A DNA stretch of 11,189 nucleotides from Ignavibacteriota bacterium (GTDB taxonomy: Bacteria; Bacteroidota; Kapaibacteriia; Palsa-1295). This document shows, piece by piece, positions 1-8,043 of this stretch. The position numbers and the translations under genes are program-made. Every line of letters starts with the position of its first letter. The stretch's first letter is position 1. The stretch spans positions 1,323 to 12,511 of the forward strand of contig PLXB01000264.1 of NCBI GenBank assembly GCA_003151215.1, in the 5' to 3' direction. The notes under the pieces were generated by a model. That model was not told where the DNA came from. It ran no database searches and saw nothing but the letters and a program-made list of their open reading frames with translations.

Positions 1-2
1 TT

Positions 3-701
3 TCAAAGTTAAATCGTGTTCTGATTTATGAACCTCAGGAAATGATCATCTCTGTTCAACCGGGTATCATCCTTGGTGAATTACAAAAAGTACTTGCTTT
101 GAAGGGACAATGGCTCCCCACATTAGTCGCTTCTGAATCGTTAGAAATGACACTCGGCGCAGCAGTTGCTGCTGATCATTTCCATCCTCGCGCTTTAAAT
201 TGCGGAGCATTGCGAACAACCATTCTTGGCGGCACATTTTGTACGATAAGCGGCGAAATATTTAAGAGCGGGTCACGTGTTGTGAAATCAGTGGCGGGCT
301 ATGATATTCATCGTGCATTCTGCGGCTCACGAGGTCGTTTTGGAATTATTCTTGATCTTACCATGAAGATTCAGCCGTTACCTGAGATGTTTTTTCGCTT
401 CCTTGCTTCATCTGAAAACCGCGAAACAATTTTGAACCTTCGGCCTACTTGTCTTGAAGAATATAGCGGTAAGCTTCTTGTGGAATTTTCGGGATATAAA
501 GAAGACATCTCTATTGATATTGATCGATTGAGGTCAACTCATATGATAATTCAAGAACTTCATGAGCAAAAATGGGCTGATACAATAAAAGAATTAATCA
601 GTCTGCGAGATAAAGAACGGGGAAAAACTCTTTCTCATCTGGCAAAAGAATTGTTACTTAAAGTACAAGGAGTATTTGATCCGGAAGGAGTGCTTGTATA
701 G
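3..701 (+). CDS. glcE: Glycolate oxidase FAD-binding subunit (GlcE-like), 5'-truncated by the window edge
   Basis: The reading frame is open to the left edge: codons from position 3 give SKLNRVLIYEPQEM before the first ATG at 42, so 42 is an internal Met and the true start lies outside the window. The visible 232 residues contain the distal half of a PCMH-type FAD-binding domain, including SGSRVVKSVAGYDIHRAF and the CGSRGRFGII turn. The end, VFDPEGVLV, resembles the FDPxGIF ending of GlcD/GlcE proteins. In the known enzyme, GlcE works with GlcD and GlcF to oxidise glycolate to glyoxylate at the membrane. The glcF gene starts 3 nt downstream, which supports the assignment, and glcD is expected just upstream. 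The part after the FAD domain (about 115 residues after PLPE) looks shorter than I recall for E. coli GlcE. A related FAD-linked lactate or glycolate dehydrogenase subunit cannot be excluded. Confidence 0.85.
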   Translation, partial: SKLNRVLIYEPQEMIISVQPGIILGELQKVLALKGQWLPTLVASESLEMTLGAAVAADHFHPRALNCGALRTTILGGTFCTISGEIFKSGSRVVKSVAGYDIHRAFCGSRGRFGIILDLTMKIQPLPEMFFRFLASSENRETILNLRPTCLEEYSGKLLVEFSGYKEDISIDIDRLRSTHMIIQELHEQKWADTIKELISLRDKERGKTLSHLAKELLLKVQGVFDPEGVLV

Positions 702-704
702 ATC

Positions 705-2018
705 GTGAGTGAAACACTTCAATTAATGGCGTTCCCGGGCCGTTCGGAGAAACTGCAAGCCTGCATCCATTGCGGATTGTGTTTGGAGACATGTCCAACA
801 TATCTTGAAACAGGCGAGGAAATGTCCAGTCCCCGCGGCAGAATTTATCTGATGAAGGCGCTCGAGGAGGAGCGCATCACCCATACTGACGAATTGTTTA
901 TTCAACATCAATCCTCTTGCGTTGTCTGCCGATCCTGCGAAACAGCATGCCCCTCAGGAGTTCAGTTCGGCATTCTTATGGAGCAGTCCAGAGAGATCAT
1001 TACGGATTCTACAAAACCTAATTGGCTTCGAGGATTTATTTATACAAAACTTCTCGGTTCCCCGAATTTAATTCGCGCATTACAATATCCTCTTGCCATT
1101 ATCTCCAAAAGCAGATTTATACGGCTGTTTGAAAAAACTTTCGACCTTAAAAACTTTCCATTTAAGAAGTTTGCTTTGTCACTTCAGTTATTAAAGGACG
1201 ATATTCCATTCCCCAAAAAACGTCCTGTGATTTATCCGACACAAACAATCAAACACGGTTCTGTTGGTCTGCTCATCGGCTGTATCGGCGATCTTTTTAC
1301 TTCGCAAATAAATGACGCAACGATCAAAGTTCTGAATTATCTCGGATATGATGTGCATATAATTCCAGAAATCACATGCTGCGGTGCACTTGCATCCCAT
1401 TCTGGATTTGGTGATCGCCTGCGAGAACTTGCGCTGAATGTTATTTCAATGCTCGAATCATCTCCCGTGAATTATTACATTTCCAATATCGCCGGATGTG
1501 GAGCGATGCTCAAAGATTATTCGAAGCACTTCGAAGAAACGCCAGATTACCAACGAGCACTGAATGTCAGAAAGAGAATGCGGGACATTTCTGAATTTCT
1601 GATGGAATTTCATGAAGATGACTTATTGCAAATGAATTTGCACTTTGCTGAAAAAACTATGGTTGGCTATCAGGCGCCCTGCCACTTATATCACGGACAA
1701 CAGATAAAGGAAGCCCCGCTTGCACTTCTGAAGCTCATTCATAATGCCGATGTATTTGCATTCGAGGAAAATGATATTTGCTGCGGCAGCGCCGGAACAT
1801 ATAATATCGAACAGCCTGAAATGGGCGAAGCATTGTTAGAAAGAAAAATGAGAATCATCAAAAAAAGAGTACCGGCTATTATTGCCACTGCAAATGCCGG
1901 ATGTCTGATGCAATTGATAAAAGGGGTTCGTGAAGCAAATTCCAAAGCGAAAGTGATCCATGTGATTGAAATTATCGCTTCTTTAATGCCTGAGAAAATT
2001 TATGAAAAACAGACGTAA
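705..2018 (+). CDS. glcF: Glycolate oxidase iron-sulfur subunit GlcF
   Basis: This 437-residue protein is close to the usual GlcF length (about 407). Two 4Fe-4S motifs lie near the N-terminus: C20-x2-C23-x2-C26-x3-C30-P and C72-x2-C75-x2-C78-x3-C82-P. Two CCG domains follow, with C192 and CCG at 224-226, C264, C325, and CCG at 358-360. This ferredoxin plus double-CCG layout is that of GlcF and related heterodisulfide-reductase-D-like subunits, which take electrons from the flavin subunits and pass them towards the quinone pool. The start is GTG at 705, 3 nt after glcE. A purine-rich GGAAGGAG lies 14 nt upstream, which is rather far. An in-frame ATG at 726 (residue 8) is a weaker alternative. 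Translational coupling with glcE is likely. The order GlcE-GlcF, not lactate LldEFG, favours glycolate as substrate. That substrate call is inference. Confidence 0.9.
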   Translation: MSETLQLMAFPGRSEKLQACIHCGLCLETCPTYLETGEEMSSPRGRIYLMKALEEERITHTDELFIQHQSSCVVCRSCETACPSGVQFGILMEQSREIITDSTKPNWLRGFIYTKLLGSPNLIRALQYPLAIISKSRFIRLFEKTFDLKNFPFKKFALSLQLLKDDIPFPKKRPVIYPTQTIKHGSVGLLIGCIGDLFTSQINDATIKVLNYLGYDVHIIPEITCCGALASHSGFGDRLRELALNVISMLESSPVNYYISNIAGCGAMLKDYSKHFEETPDYQRALNVRKRMRDISEFLMEFHEDDLLQMNLHFAEKTMVGYQAPCHLYHGQQIKEAPLALLKLIHNADVFAFEENDICCGSAGTYNIEQPEMGEALLERKMRIIKKRVPAIIATANAGCLMQLIKGVREANSKAKVIHVIEIIASLMPEKIYEKQT

Positions 2019-2069
2019 TTTTGAGCCGGTAGATTAGGGGCAATTCCGTAATAAATGAACTGAGTACCA

Positions 2070-2738
2070 ATGATTAAAGCTGTAGTTTTCGATCTCGATA
2101 ATACACTCGTCGATTTTATGGCAATGAAACGAAGCGCAATCGACGCTGCTATCGATGCCATGGTAGATGCCGGGTTAGAACTCGAACCCTTTGAGATTCG
2201 TGAGCGTATCGACGTTATCTATAAAGAGCGGGGTATGGAATACCAACAGGTATTTGACGATCTGATCTTTGATATTTTTCAAAAGATCAATCATCGCGTC
2301 CTCGCCTCAGGTATTATAGCATACCGCCGTGCTCGTGAGGCAGCGCTCAAGCCCTACCCTCATGTCACGGCGACATTGATGGAGCTTATTCGCCGCGGCA
2401 TCAGGCTCGCAGTACTTACTGATGCACCAAGCCGTGAGGCATGGCTGCGTTTATGCTACATCAATTTTCATCACTTTTTTGATGTTGCCGTAACCTTTGA
2501 TGATACCGGAGAACGCAAACCTTCGGAGAAGCCATTCCGCATGGCATTGGATAAGCTTGGTGTGCAGGCCGGCGAAACTCTGATGGTCGGTGATTGGCCC
2601 GAACGTGATATCGTCGGCGCAAAGGCTATCGGAATGAAAACAGCTTTTGCTCGATATGGAGACGTCTCAGGCACAAGGGATCATGATGCGGATTATGAGC
2701 TGGCAGATATTTCGGATCTGCTAAAGATCGTTATATAG
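2070..2738 (+). CDS. HAD superfamily hydrolase, subfamily IA (TIGR02253-like phosphatase)
   Basis: All four HAD motifs are visible in the 222 residues: motif I DLDNT (nucleophile D8, acid D10), motif II LTDAP (T117), motif III RKPSEKPF (K150) and motif IV VGDWPERD (D175, D180). The helical stretch at about residues 18-85 fits a C1 cap. The segments ERGMEY, AWLRLCY and VGDWPERDIVGAKAIGM match my memory of the TIGR02253 group of small-molecule phosphatases common in archaea and the FCB group. Their substrate is mostly unassigned, with glyceraldehyde-3-phosphate suggested for some. It sits 51 nt after glcF and 17 nt before the next gene. Phosphoglycolate phosphatase activity would fit, since it would feed the glycolate oxidase, but the sequence does not prove this. 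No clear Shine-Dalgarno precedes the ATG. Confidence 0.85.
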   Translation: MIKAVVFDLDNTLVDFMAMKRSAIDAAIDAMVDAGLELEPFEIRERIDVIYKERGMEYQQVFDDLIFDIFQKINHRVLASGIIAYRRAREAALKPYPHVTATLMELIRRGIRLAVLTDAPSREAWLRLCYINFHHFFDVAVTFDDTGERKPSEKPFRMALDKLGVQAGETLMVGDWPERDIVGAKAIGMKTAFARYGDVSGTRDHDADYELADISDLLKIVI

Positions 2739-2755
2739 AATATTATTTTTCCCAA

Positions 2756-3325
2756 ATGCGAGAATATTTCGAGAACAGGTCATTCATAGGTGAAGAGCTT
2801 TCTGTCATACCGCTCGTCATTGGTGATTATGAACAATGCACTTTTCTCCGTTGCGATCTTACTGCCGCACACTTGGATGCTTTTACTTTTATCGAGTGTC
2901 AGTTCACCGATTGTAACTTGAGTAATGTGAAGGTAGAATCTGTAAGTTTTCGCGATGTGAAATTTTCGGGCTGCAAATTAACCGGAGTCGATTTTAGCAC
3001 CTCAAATCCTTCCATGATTTCGCTCGGATTTGAAGACTGCATATTGGATTATGTTTCATTTGCCAAGCTCTCCCTCAAGAAAATGAAATTTAATAATTGC
3101 TCCCTCATTCATGCTTTTTTTGACGATGCAGATCTTTCATCATCGGAATTTATCAGATGTGATCTCGAGAATGCCGCCTTTGGCAAAACGAATCTGGAGA
3201 AAGTCGATCTTTCAACCTCGTTTAATTATATTATTGATCCGGAAAATAATAGGATCAAAAAAGCAAAATTCTCACTTTCCGGAATTCAAGGGCTTCTGAT
3301 GAAATATGATATCGTTATTTCATGA
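2756..3325 (+). CDS. Pentapeptide-repeat protein, Qnr/MfpA-like architecture
   Basis: Almost the whole 189-residue protein is made of five-residue repeats with Leu or Phe at the centre and Cys, Asp, Asn or Ser around it. One run has centres at F30, L35, L40, F45, F50, L55, V60, F65, F70, L75 and F80. After a two-residue register slip around N84-P85, a second run goes from M87 and F92 to L152. Such repeats fold into a right-handed quadrilateral beta-helix. The C-terminus leaves the repeat (RIKKAKFSLSG) and ends in LLMKYDIVIS, which resembles the C-terminal dimerisation segment of Qnr proteins (LLMERLGIAVIG as I recall it). Qnr and MfpA mimic DNA and bind gyrase, giving quinolone protection. 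Whether this protein does so is inference. It is probably the last gene of the glc operon. No signal peptide is present, so it is cytoplasmic. Confidence 0.88.
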   Translation: MREYFENRSFIGEELSVIPLVIGDYEQCTFLRCDLTAAHLDAFTFIECQFTDCNLSNVKVESVSFRDVKFSGCKLTGVDFSTSNPSMISLGFEDCILDYVSFAKLSLKKMKFNNCSLIHAFFDDADLSSSEFIRCDLENAAFGKTNLEKVDLSTSFNYIIDPENNRIKKAKFSLSGIQGLLMKYDIVIS

Positions 3326-3339
3326 GCATTTCAGTAAAA

Positions 3340-3780
3340 TTATTTTGTTTTCAGAAATTCAGAAATTTGCGTAAGTTCCTTTTGCATCTCTTCGTAATCC
3401 GATTGTGTCACAAGTTCGTCATTGCCCCGCTGATTATACTGCGCTTCATATATGGAGATATCAGCTCCGTTCTGAACTATCGTAAATACTGCGGTATAAC
3501 CTGAATTATAAGAGATTCCCAGCATATTCTCTTTTTTTGTGAACGAAGTAGAGATAGTATAGGCACCTGTTGCATCAATGGGTTTCCCTTGTGAAGCGAG
3601 CCATGACGCGACACCATCCATTACTGTTTGTATGTTGTTATTTGCAATCGTCACCTCGGGTCTGCCCGAAGGGGTACCTAATTTTCCAACGCTCGTTGTA
3701 CCGCAGCCGGCAAATAGAAAAAAAACTGCAATGAAAAACAATGCCAATGCAATGGGCTCGATTTTGTATAAAGTTTTCAT
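3340..3780 (-). CDS. Small putative lipoprotein of unknown function
   Basis: The 146-residue product starts with a hydrophobic segment (about residues 9-25) followed by the lipobox LFAGC, with C26 as the expected lipidated cysteine. The mature part is therefore about 121 residues anchored to a membrane, probably the outer membrane or periplasmic face. The mature region begins with a flexible Gly/Thr/Ser-rich linker. An apparently alpha/beta domain follows (IQTVMDGVASWLASQG, then strands such as YTISTSF and AVFTIVQ), ending in a charged helix (YEEMQKELTQISEFLKTK). I do not recognise the family. It is transcribed convergently with the pentapeptide-repeat gene, 14 nt apart, and divergently from the acyl-CoA ligase. 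No Shine-Dalgarno precedes its ATG. Confidence 0.75.
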   Translation of the reverse strand: MKTLYKIEPIALALFFIAVFFLFAGCGTTSVGKLGTPSGRPEVTIANNNIQTVMDGVASWLASQGKPIDATGAYTISTSFTKKENMLGISYNSGYTAVFTIVQNGADISIYEAQYNQRGNDELVTQSDYEEMQKELTQISEFLKTK

Positions 3781-3796
3781 AACAAAATAATTATAG

Positions 3797-3825
3797 TTAA
3801 AGCGGCAAGAAAAGTCTGCTATACT
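3797..3825 (+). promoter_or_regulatory. Weak candidate promoter for the acyl-CoA ligase gene
   Basis: The 116-nt divergent gap between the lipoprotein and ligase genes contains TATACT at 3820-3825 and TTAAAG at 3797-3802, separated by 17 nt. The -10 match is good and the -35 match is poor. FCB organisms often use a different consensus, so this is only suggestive. Confidence 0.25.
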
Positions 3826-3880
3826 ACCTTACCTGCACATGCTAACGGCATCAAAATAAAGATGTTACTGTGCAATTTGG

Positions 3881-3894
3881 TTAATAATTATTAA
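3881..3894. repeat. 14-bp A/T palindrome just before the ligase start
   Basis: TTAATAATTATTAA is a perfect palindrome ending 2 nt before the ATG at 3897. It could be an operator. A purely A/T palindrome in an A/T-rich gap also arises easily by chance, so its role is unproven. Confidence 0.3.
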
Positions 3895-3896
3895 TA

Positions 3897-5687
3897 ATGA
3901 GACGAAGTAATCCATCATCAGGGATTTCTTCCCGTAAATTTGTAAGAATTTACTTAACACTTCGAATGCTCAGTCAGGAAATCCAGAACAAAATTGCTCA
4001 TGCCCGCACAATTACCGATCCTCACAGCGATGCCGGATATGTCGGCTTTGAAAACATCGGTGAACTGATCTTTAAGCGCGCTCGCGAATATGATACAAAG
4101 CCGTATCTGATATTTTACGGTCTGAACGGCAAGCGTCGTGAAGATAATTACAAAGATTTCTTTATGCTTTGCGGAATGTGCGCAAACATGATGTATTCTT
4201 ATGGGCTACGCCGCGGAGACCGCATCGCAACGATCTCACATAATCATGCCGATACTGTAATCCAGTATTTTGCGGCATGGTTGATGGGAATTTGCATCGT
4301 GCCGATAAGTCTTTCCGAGGACGATAATCGTATTCATTATATTTTAGAGAATAGCGGAGTCAAGTTAGTTTTTCTGCATAAAGATTATCTGGATAGGGTG
4401 ATACCGATTGTTGATTCCATCGCTACTATTAAAGTAACAGTAGTATGCGGAAACGTTTCGGATCAGAATGAACCGCCACCTCACTCTTCTGAAGATATAA
4501 AATGGTTCGATAACGAACTTGCTGAAGCGAAATCCATATTTACCTCCGATGAAGCAGTAACAAAAGAGGATGAAGCGTTGATCGTTTATACGAGTGGTAC
4601 CACGGGAAATCCTAAAGGAGTTGTACTGACTCAATACAATCTTCTCGCCGATGCAAAGGGGATATCGGAATGGCATGGGATTACTAATTCACAACGAATT
4701 ATGTGCGTCCTCCCAATTCATCATGTAAATGGAACGATCGTAACACTTGTTACTCCGATGTATGCCGGCGCAACTATTATTCTCAATCAGAAATTCCGAT
4801 CAGAGCATTTCTTTGAGCGCATTGAAAAGGAAAAAGTTAGTATCGTCAGTGTTGTTCCGACACTTCTCGCCTTTTTATTAGAATACAATAAATTAAATCC
4901 GCGATTCCAGCCAAAACCTCAAACCCTGCGTCATATTATCTGCGGGGCAGGACCGCTCACAGTCGAACTTGGCGAGCAGTTTGAAAACACTTTCGGCATT
5001 CGTATTGTGCACGGGTATGGACTATCGGAAACGACATGCTATTCATGCTATTTACCTATATCTTTAAACGATACTGAACATATACATTGGATGCGCAATT
5101 ATGGCTTTCCTTCTATCGGCTGTGCCATTCCTCAAAATGAAATGATGATCGCAGACGAAGAAGGACATGAACTTGTCCCTTCGCAAAAAGGAGAAATCGC
5201 TATTCGGGGATTCAATGTTATGAAATATTATTACAATAACGATGAAGCAAATGGAAAAACTTTTTCTTATGGCTGGTTCCGCTCGGGGGATGAAGGCTTT
5301 TATGAACTCGATCGGAAAGGCAACAAATATTTCTTCATCACCGGAAGATTAAAGGAATTGATTATTCGAGGCGGCGTGAATATTTCTCCATTGGAAATTG
5401 ATGAAGTGATTGCCCGATGCCCAGGAATAAAAACGGGAATAGCCGTGGGTTTTGAGAATGATTTTTATGGAGAGGAAGTCGGAGCATATGTGCAAAAGAT
5501 GGATGGTGCAAACATCAGCGAAGAAGATGTGATCACATTTTGTAAAGAGAATCTCCCATTTTCAAAAGTCCCAAAGGTTGTTCTATTCGGCGATGGTATT
5601 CCGGTCACAAGTACGGGAAAATATCAGCGTAATAGATGCAAGGCGCTCTTTGCAAAGTGGAGATCCGTTCAATTCAGAAAGTCGTAG
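3897..5687 (+). CDS. AMP-dependent acyl-CoA ligase (ANL superfamily, probable fatty-acid-CoA ligase)
   Basis: The 596-residue protein has the full set of adenylate-forming motifs: P-loop YTSGTTGNPKGV (231-242), the A5 motif YGLSET (374-379), the A7 motif GWFRSGDEG with D465, the hinge and A8 motif TGRLKELIIRGGVNISPLEID (begins at 482), and the A10 motif TSTGKYQR with the likely catalytic K575. Enzymes of this type activate a carboxylic acid with ATP to an acyl-AMP and then transfer it to CoA. The overall pattern suggests a medium- or long-chain fatty acid ligase, but acyl specificity cannot be read from the sequence and transfer to another thiol carrier remains possible. The start is uncertain. 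The first 23 residues (rich in Ser and Arg) may be untranslated, and ATG at 3966 (MLSQEIQNK) is a good alternative. Neither has a Shine-Dalgarno. Confidence 0.88.
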   Translation: MRRSNPSSGISSRKFVRIYLTLRMLSQEIQNKIAHARTITDPHSDAGYVGFENIGELIFKRAREYDTKPYLIFYGLNGKRREDNYKDFFMLCGMCANMMYSYGLRRGDRIATISHNHADTVIQYFAAWLMGICIVPISLSEDDNRIHYILENSGVKLVFLHKDYLDRVIPIVDSIATIKVTVVCGNVSDQNEPPPHSSEDIKWFDNELAEAKSIFTSDEAVTKEDEALIVYTSGTTGNPKGVVLTQYNLLADAKGISEWHGITNSQRIMCVLPIHHVNGTIVTLVTPMYAGATIILNQKFRSEHFFERIEKEKVSIVSVVPTLLAFLLEYNKLNPRFQPKPQTLRHIICGAGPLTVELGEQFENTFGIRIVHGYGLSETTCYSCYLPISLNDTEHIHWMRNYGFPSIGCAIPQNEMMIADEEGHELVPSQKGEIAIRGFNVMKYYYNNDEANGKTFSYGWFRSGDEGFYELDRKGNKYFFITGRLKELIIRGGVNISPLEIDEVIARCPGIKTGIAVGFENDFYGEEVGAYVQKMDGANISEEDVITFCKENLPFSKVPKVVLFGDGIPVTSTGKYQRNRCKALFAKWRSVQFRKS

Positions 5688-5731
5688 AATTGTATTAACA
5701 GAATAGCCAATCAGGATATAAGGAAACATTG

Positions 5732-5760
5732 TTGTAATAATTTGTTAATCATAATATAAT
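5732..5760 (+). promoter_or_regulatory. Candidate sigma70-type promoter of ppk
   Basis: A perfect -10 hexamer TATAAT (5755-5760) lies 17 nt after TTGTAA (5732-5737, four of six matches to the -35 consensus). This is 56 nt before the ppk start, in the 128-nt gap after the ligase gene. It would give ppk its own transcript. No Pho-box-like repeat was seen nearby. Confidence 0.5.
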
Positions 5761-5763
5761 TCC

Positions 5764-5782
5764 AAGGGGTAATTTGCCTCTT
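5764..5782 (+). promoter_or_regulatory. Small hairpin at the predicted 5' end of the ppk leader
   Basis: AAGGGG (5764-5769) can pair with CCTCTT (5777-5782) through six pairs including one G-U, around a 7-nt loop. It falls where the transcript from the candidate promoter would begin, so it may stabilise or regulate the leader. It is short and could be chance. Confidence 0.25.
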
Positions 5783-5815
5783 ATGAGAGAATAGAATTTC
5801 AAATCAAATGAAAAC

Positions 5816-7900
5816 ATGTTTCGGACCACAAACCGTGAAATAAGTTGGCTCCAATTTAATGCGCGAGTGCTGCAGGAAGCACACGACAAGGGAAATCCAC
5901 TCTATGAGCGAATAAAATTTCTTGCGATCTTTTCTTCAAATCTAGATGAATTCTTTCGTGTCCGGGTAGCTTCTATTAGAAGCCTCTTAAATCTAAAAAA
6001 AGCCGAGCATAAAGAGCTTGAGATCGACCCACGGCCGCTTCTGAAAAAAATTCATGAGATTGTTGGTGTGCAACAAGAAATCTTCGGTAAAATATTCCAA
6101 AAGCAGATCGTCCCGGAGCTGCATAAGTATAATATCTTTCTTGTCAATGAAACCGAACTTACGGGGCAGCAAGCGGAACAGGTCCGGGCATATTTTACCG
6201 AAAAAGTATTACCGCTCCTGAAGCCCATATTCCCTGCTAAATCTCCGAGTGAACCCTTCATTAATAATCGAAATCTTTATTTTGCAATCGAGATCGCTCC
6301 CAGAGATGAGACCATTGCAGAACGTGAGATGAGTAATACGGCAGAAAAAATAGAATATGCAATCCTCGAGATCCCATCGACGGATCTTCCGAGATTTCTG
6401 ACTCTTAAAAAAGAAGGAAAGAACACCTATGTGATGTTTCTCGATGATGTGGTGAGGCTTTCGCTTCGAGAATATTTTGTTCGTAATGATGTCTTTGGTG
6501 CATATTCATTCAAGATGACGCGTGATGCCGAACTTCACATTGACGACGAATTCCAAGGCGATCTTCTGGCAAAAATTCAGGAGGGACTGGGCGCACGAAA
6601 AAAGGGCCTGCCCTCGCGATTCCTTTATGATCCGAAAATGCCTGAGACGATGCTGAAATATCTTTCAAAATATTTTAAGCTCTCGGCTGACGATCTGATC
6701 CCGGGAGGGAAATATCATAACTTCAGCGACCTCATGTCCTTCCCGAATCCCGGTATTCCCGCATTGGAAAATAAACCCCAGCCTCCGCTTGTGCACCGCG
6801 ATCTCAAGGATGCACGCACGATCTTTAGCGTCATATCACAAAAGGATGTTGTACTTTTTTATCCTTATCAGACGTATGATTACGTTCTTCAATTTATTAG
6901 TCAGGCTGCAAAAGATCAGGCCGTGATCGCAATCAAGATCACATTATATCGAGTCGCAAGTAATTCGAAGATCGTAGAGGCACTCAAAGATGCAGCGAAG
7001 AATGGGAAAGAGGTCACAGCATTTGTGGAGATCAAAGCGCGCTTTGATGAAGAGCAAAATCTTTATTGGGCTGGTGAGCTTGAGCGTGCCGGCGTTAAAG
7101 TGCTCTACAGTTTTCCCGGTCTTAAGGTGCATTGTAAACTGTGTATAGTAACACGAATGGAGAGAGGTGAAAAGAAACGATACTGCTATCTTGCGTCAGG
7201 AAATTTTAACGAAAAAACTGCAACGCTGTATTCCGATGTCGGGCTTTTTACTACAGATATACGGCTCACCAAGGAAGTGAAGGAAGTTTTTCAAATACTC
7301 GGGCGAAAAGAGCGGTCAACCGAATTCGAACACTTACTTGTCGCTCCTTTCTCTATGCGGAAAACTTTTGAAAAGCGCATCGAAAAAGAGATGAAATTTG
7401 CACAAGAAGGCAAGCGCGCGGAGATCATCGTCAAACTCAACAGCCTCGAAGACGAAGAGATGATCGCGAAGCTCTATGAAGCAAGCAATGCCGGAGTGAA
7501 AATTCGGATGATCGTTCGCGGCATTTGCTGTGCTATCCCCGGAGTGCCGGATATGAGCATGAATATGAGAGGAATAAGTATTATTGATCGTTACCTCGAA
7601 CATGCCCGCATTTTTATTTTTCATAACGGCGGGCAGGAACGCTATTACGTTGCGAGCGCTGATTGGATGACGCGCAATCTTTCCCATAGGATCGAAGTCG
7701 GTTTCCCGATCTATGATGAGGCAATTCAGAAGGAATTACGTCAATATATTGATATCGAGCTGCACGATAACGTCAAGGCCCGCATCATTGCCAAAGGCAG
7801 AATGAATAAATATAAGAGACCTGTAACCGATGGCGATCGAATTCAGTCACAGATTGATATTTATAAATATCTGAAGGGCATACATAAAACGAATGAATAA
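5816..7900 (+). CDS. ppk1: Polyphosphate kinase 1
   Basis: The 694-residue length is close to E. coli Ppk (688). The N-terminal signature NREISWLQFNARVLQEA and the helical segment FLAIFSSNLDEFFRVRV are present. Two phospholipase-D-like catalytic domains follow. The first contains ITLYRVASNSKIVEAL, VEIKARFDEE and KVHCKL with H439. The second contains RYLEHARIFIFHNGG with H596. These histidines are at the same spacing as E. coli His435 (autophosphorylated) and His592, so the enzyme should be active. It reversibly polymerises the ATP gamma-phosphate into polyphosphate, usually at the inner face of the membrane. The ATG at 5816 is placed directly before the conserved N-terminus. An ATG at 5808 is out of frame. 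Its end converges on the propeller gene with a 56-nt gap that holds no clear terminator. Confidence 0.97.
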   Translation: MFRTTNREISWLQFNARVLQEAHDKGNPLYERIKFLAIFSSNLDEFFRVRVASIRSLLNLKKAEHKELEIDPRPLLKKIHEIVGVQQEIFGKIFQKQIVPELHKYNIFLVNETELTGQQAEQVRAYFTEKVLPLLKPIFPAKSPSEPFINNRNLYFAIEIAPRDETIAEREMSNTAEKIEYAILEIPSTDLPRFLTLKKEGKNTYVMFLDDVVRLSLREYFVRNDVFGAYSFKMTRDAELHIDDEFQGDLLAKIQEGLGARKKGLPSRFLYDPKMPETMLKYLSKYFKLSADDLIPGGKYHNFSDLMSFPNPGIPALENKPQPPLVHRDLKDARTIFSVISQKDVVLFYPYQTYDYVLQFISQAAKDQAVIAIKITLYRVASNSKIVEALKDAAKNGKEVTAFVEIKARFDEEQNLYWAGELERAGVKVLYSFPGLKVHCKLCIVTRMERGEKKRYCYLASGNFNEKTATLYSDVGLFTTDIRLTKEVKEVFQILGRKERSTEFEHLLVAPFSMRKTFEKRIEKEMKFAQEGKRAEIIVKLNSLEDEEMIAKLYEASNAGVKIRMIVRGICCAIPGVPDMSMNMRGISIIDRYLEHARIFIFHNGGQERYYVASADWMTRNLSHRIEVGFPIYDEAIQKELRQYIDIELHDNVKARIIAKGRMNKYKRPVTDGDRIQSQIDIYKYLKGIHKTNE

Positions 7901-7956
7901 ATCGTCTGCTTGAATAATAACCTTCTCAAATCTAAATAATTGAATCCCTCATTTTG

Positions 7957-8043
7957 CTAATTTTTCACGATCTCCCTAGTAACAACATCATCCGCCATTA
8001 CAAATCTCGCAAAGTATGTGCCCGGCGGAAGCTTCGAAAGATC
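7957..8043 (-). repeat. T9SS tail repeat, copy A (intact, end of the propeller gene)
   Basis: These 29 codons (DLSKLPPGTYFARF to the stop) are the reference copy of a direct repeat. Hand alignment without gaps gives 70 of 87 identical bases with copy C (10822-10908) and about 62 of 87 with copy B (9177-9263). The first 38 bases of copies A and C differ at one base. Confidence 0.85.

Noticed and set aside
3326..3339. Shared bidirectional terminator between the pentapeptide and lipoprotein genes
   Set aside because: The 14-nt gap and flanks contain only a tandem TTCAGAAA repeat within the lipoprotein coding end, with no stable hairpin.
4365..4676. Minus-strand open frame of 103 codons inside the acyl-CoA ligase gene
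   Set aside because: It lies wholly within a strongly supported gene and has no domain, signal or start context.
7901..7956. Terminator between the convergent ppk and propeller genes
   Set aside because: No G/C-rich stem with a U run was found on either strand.
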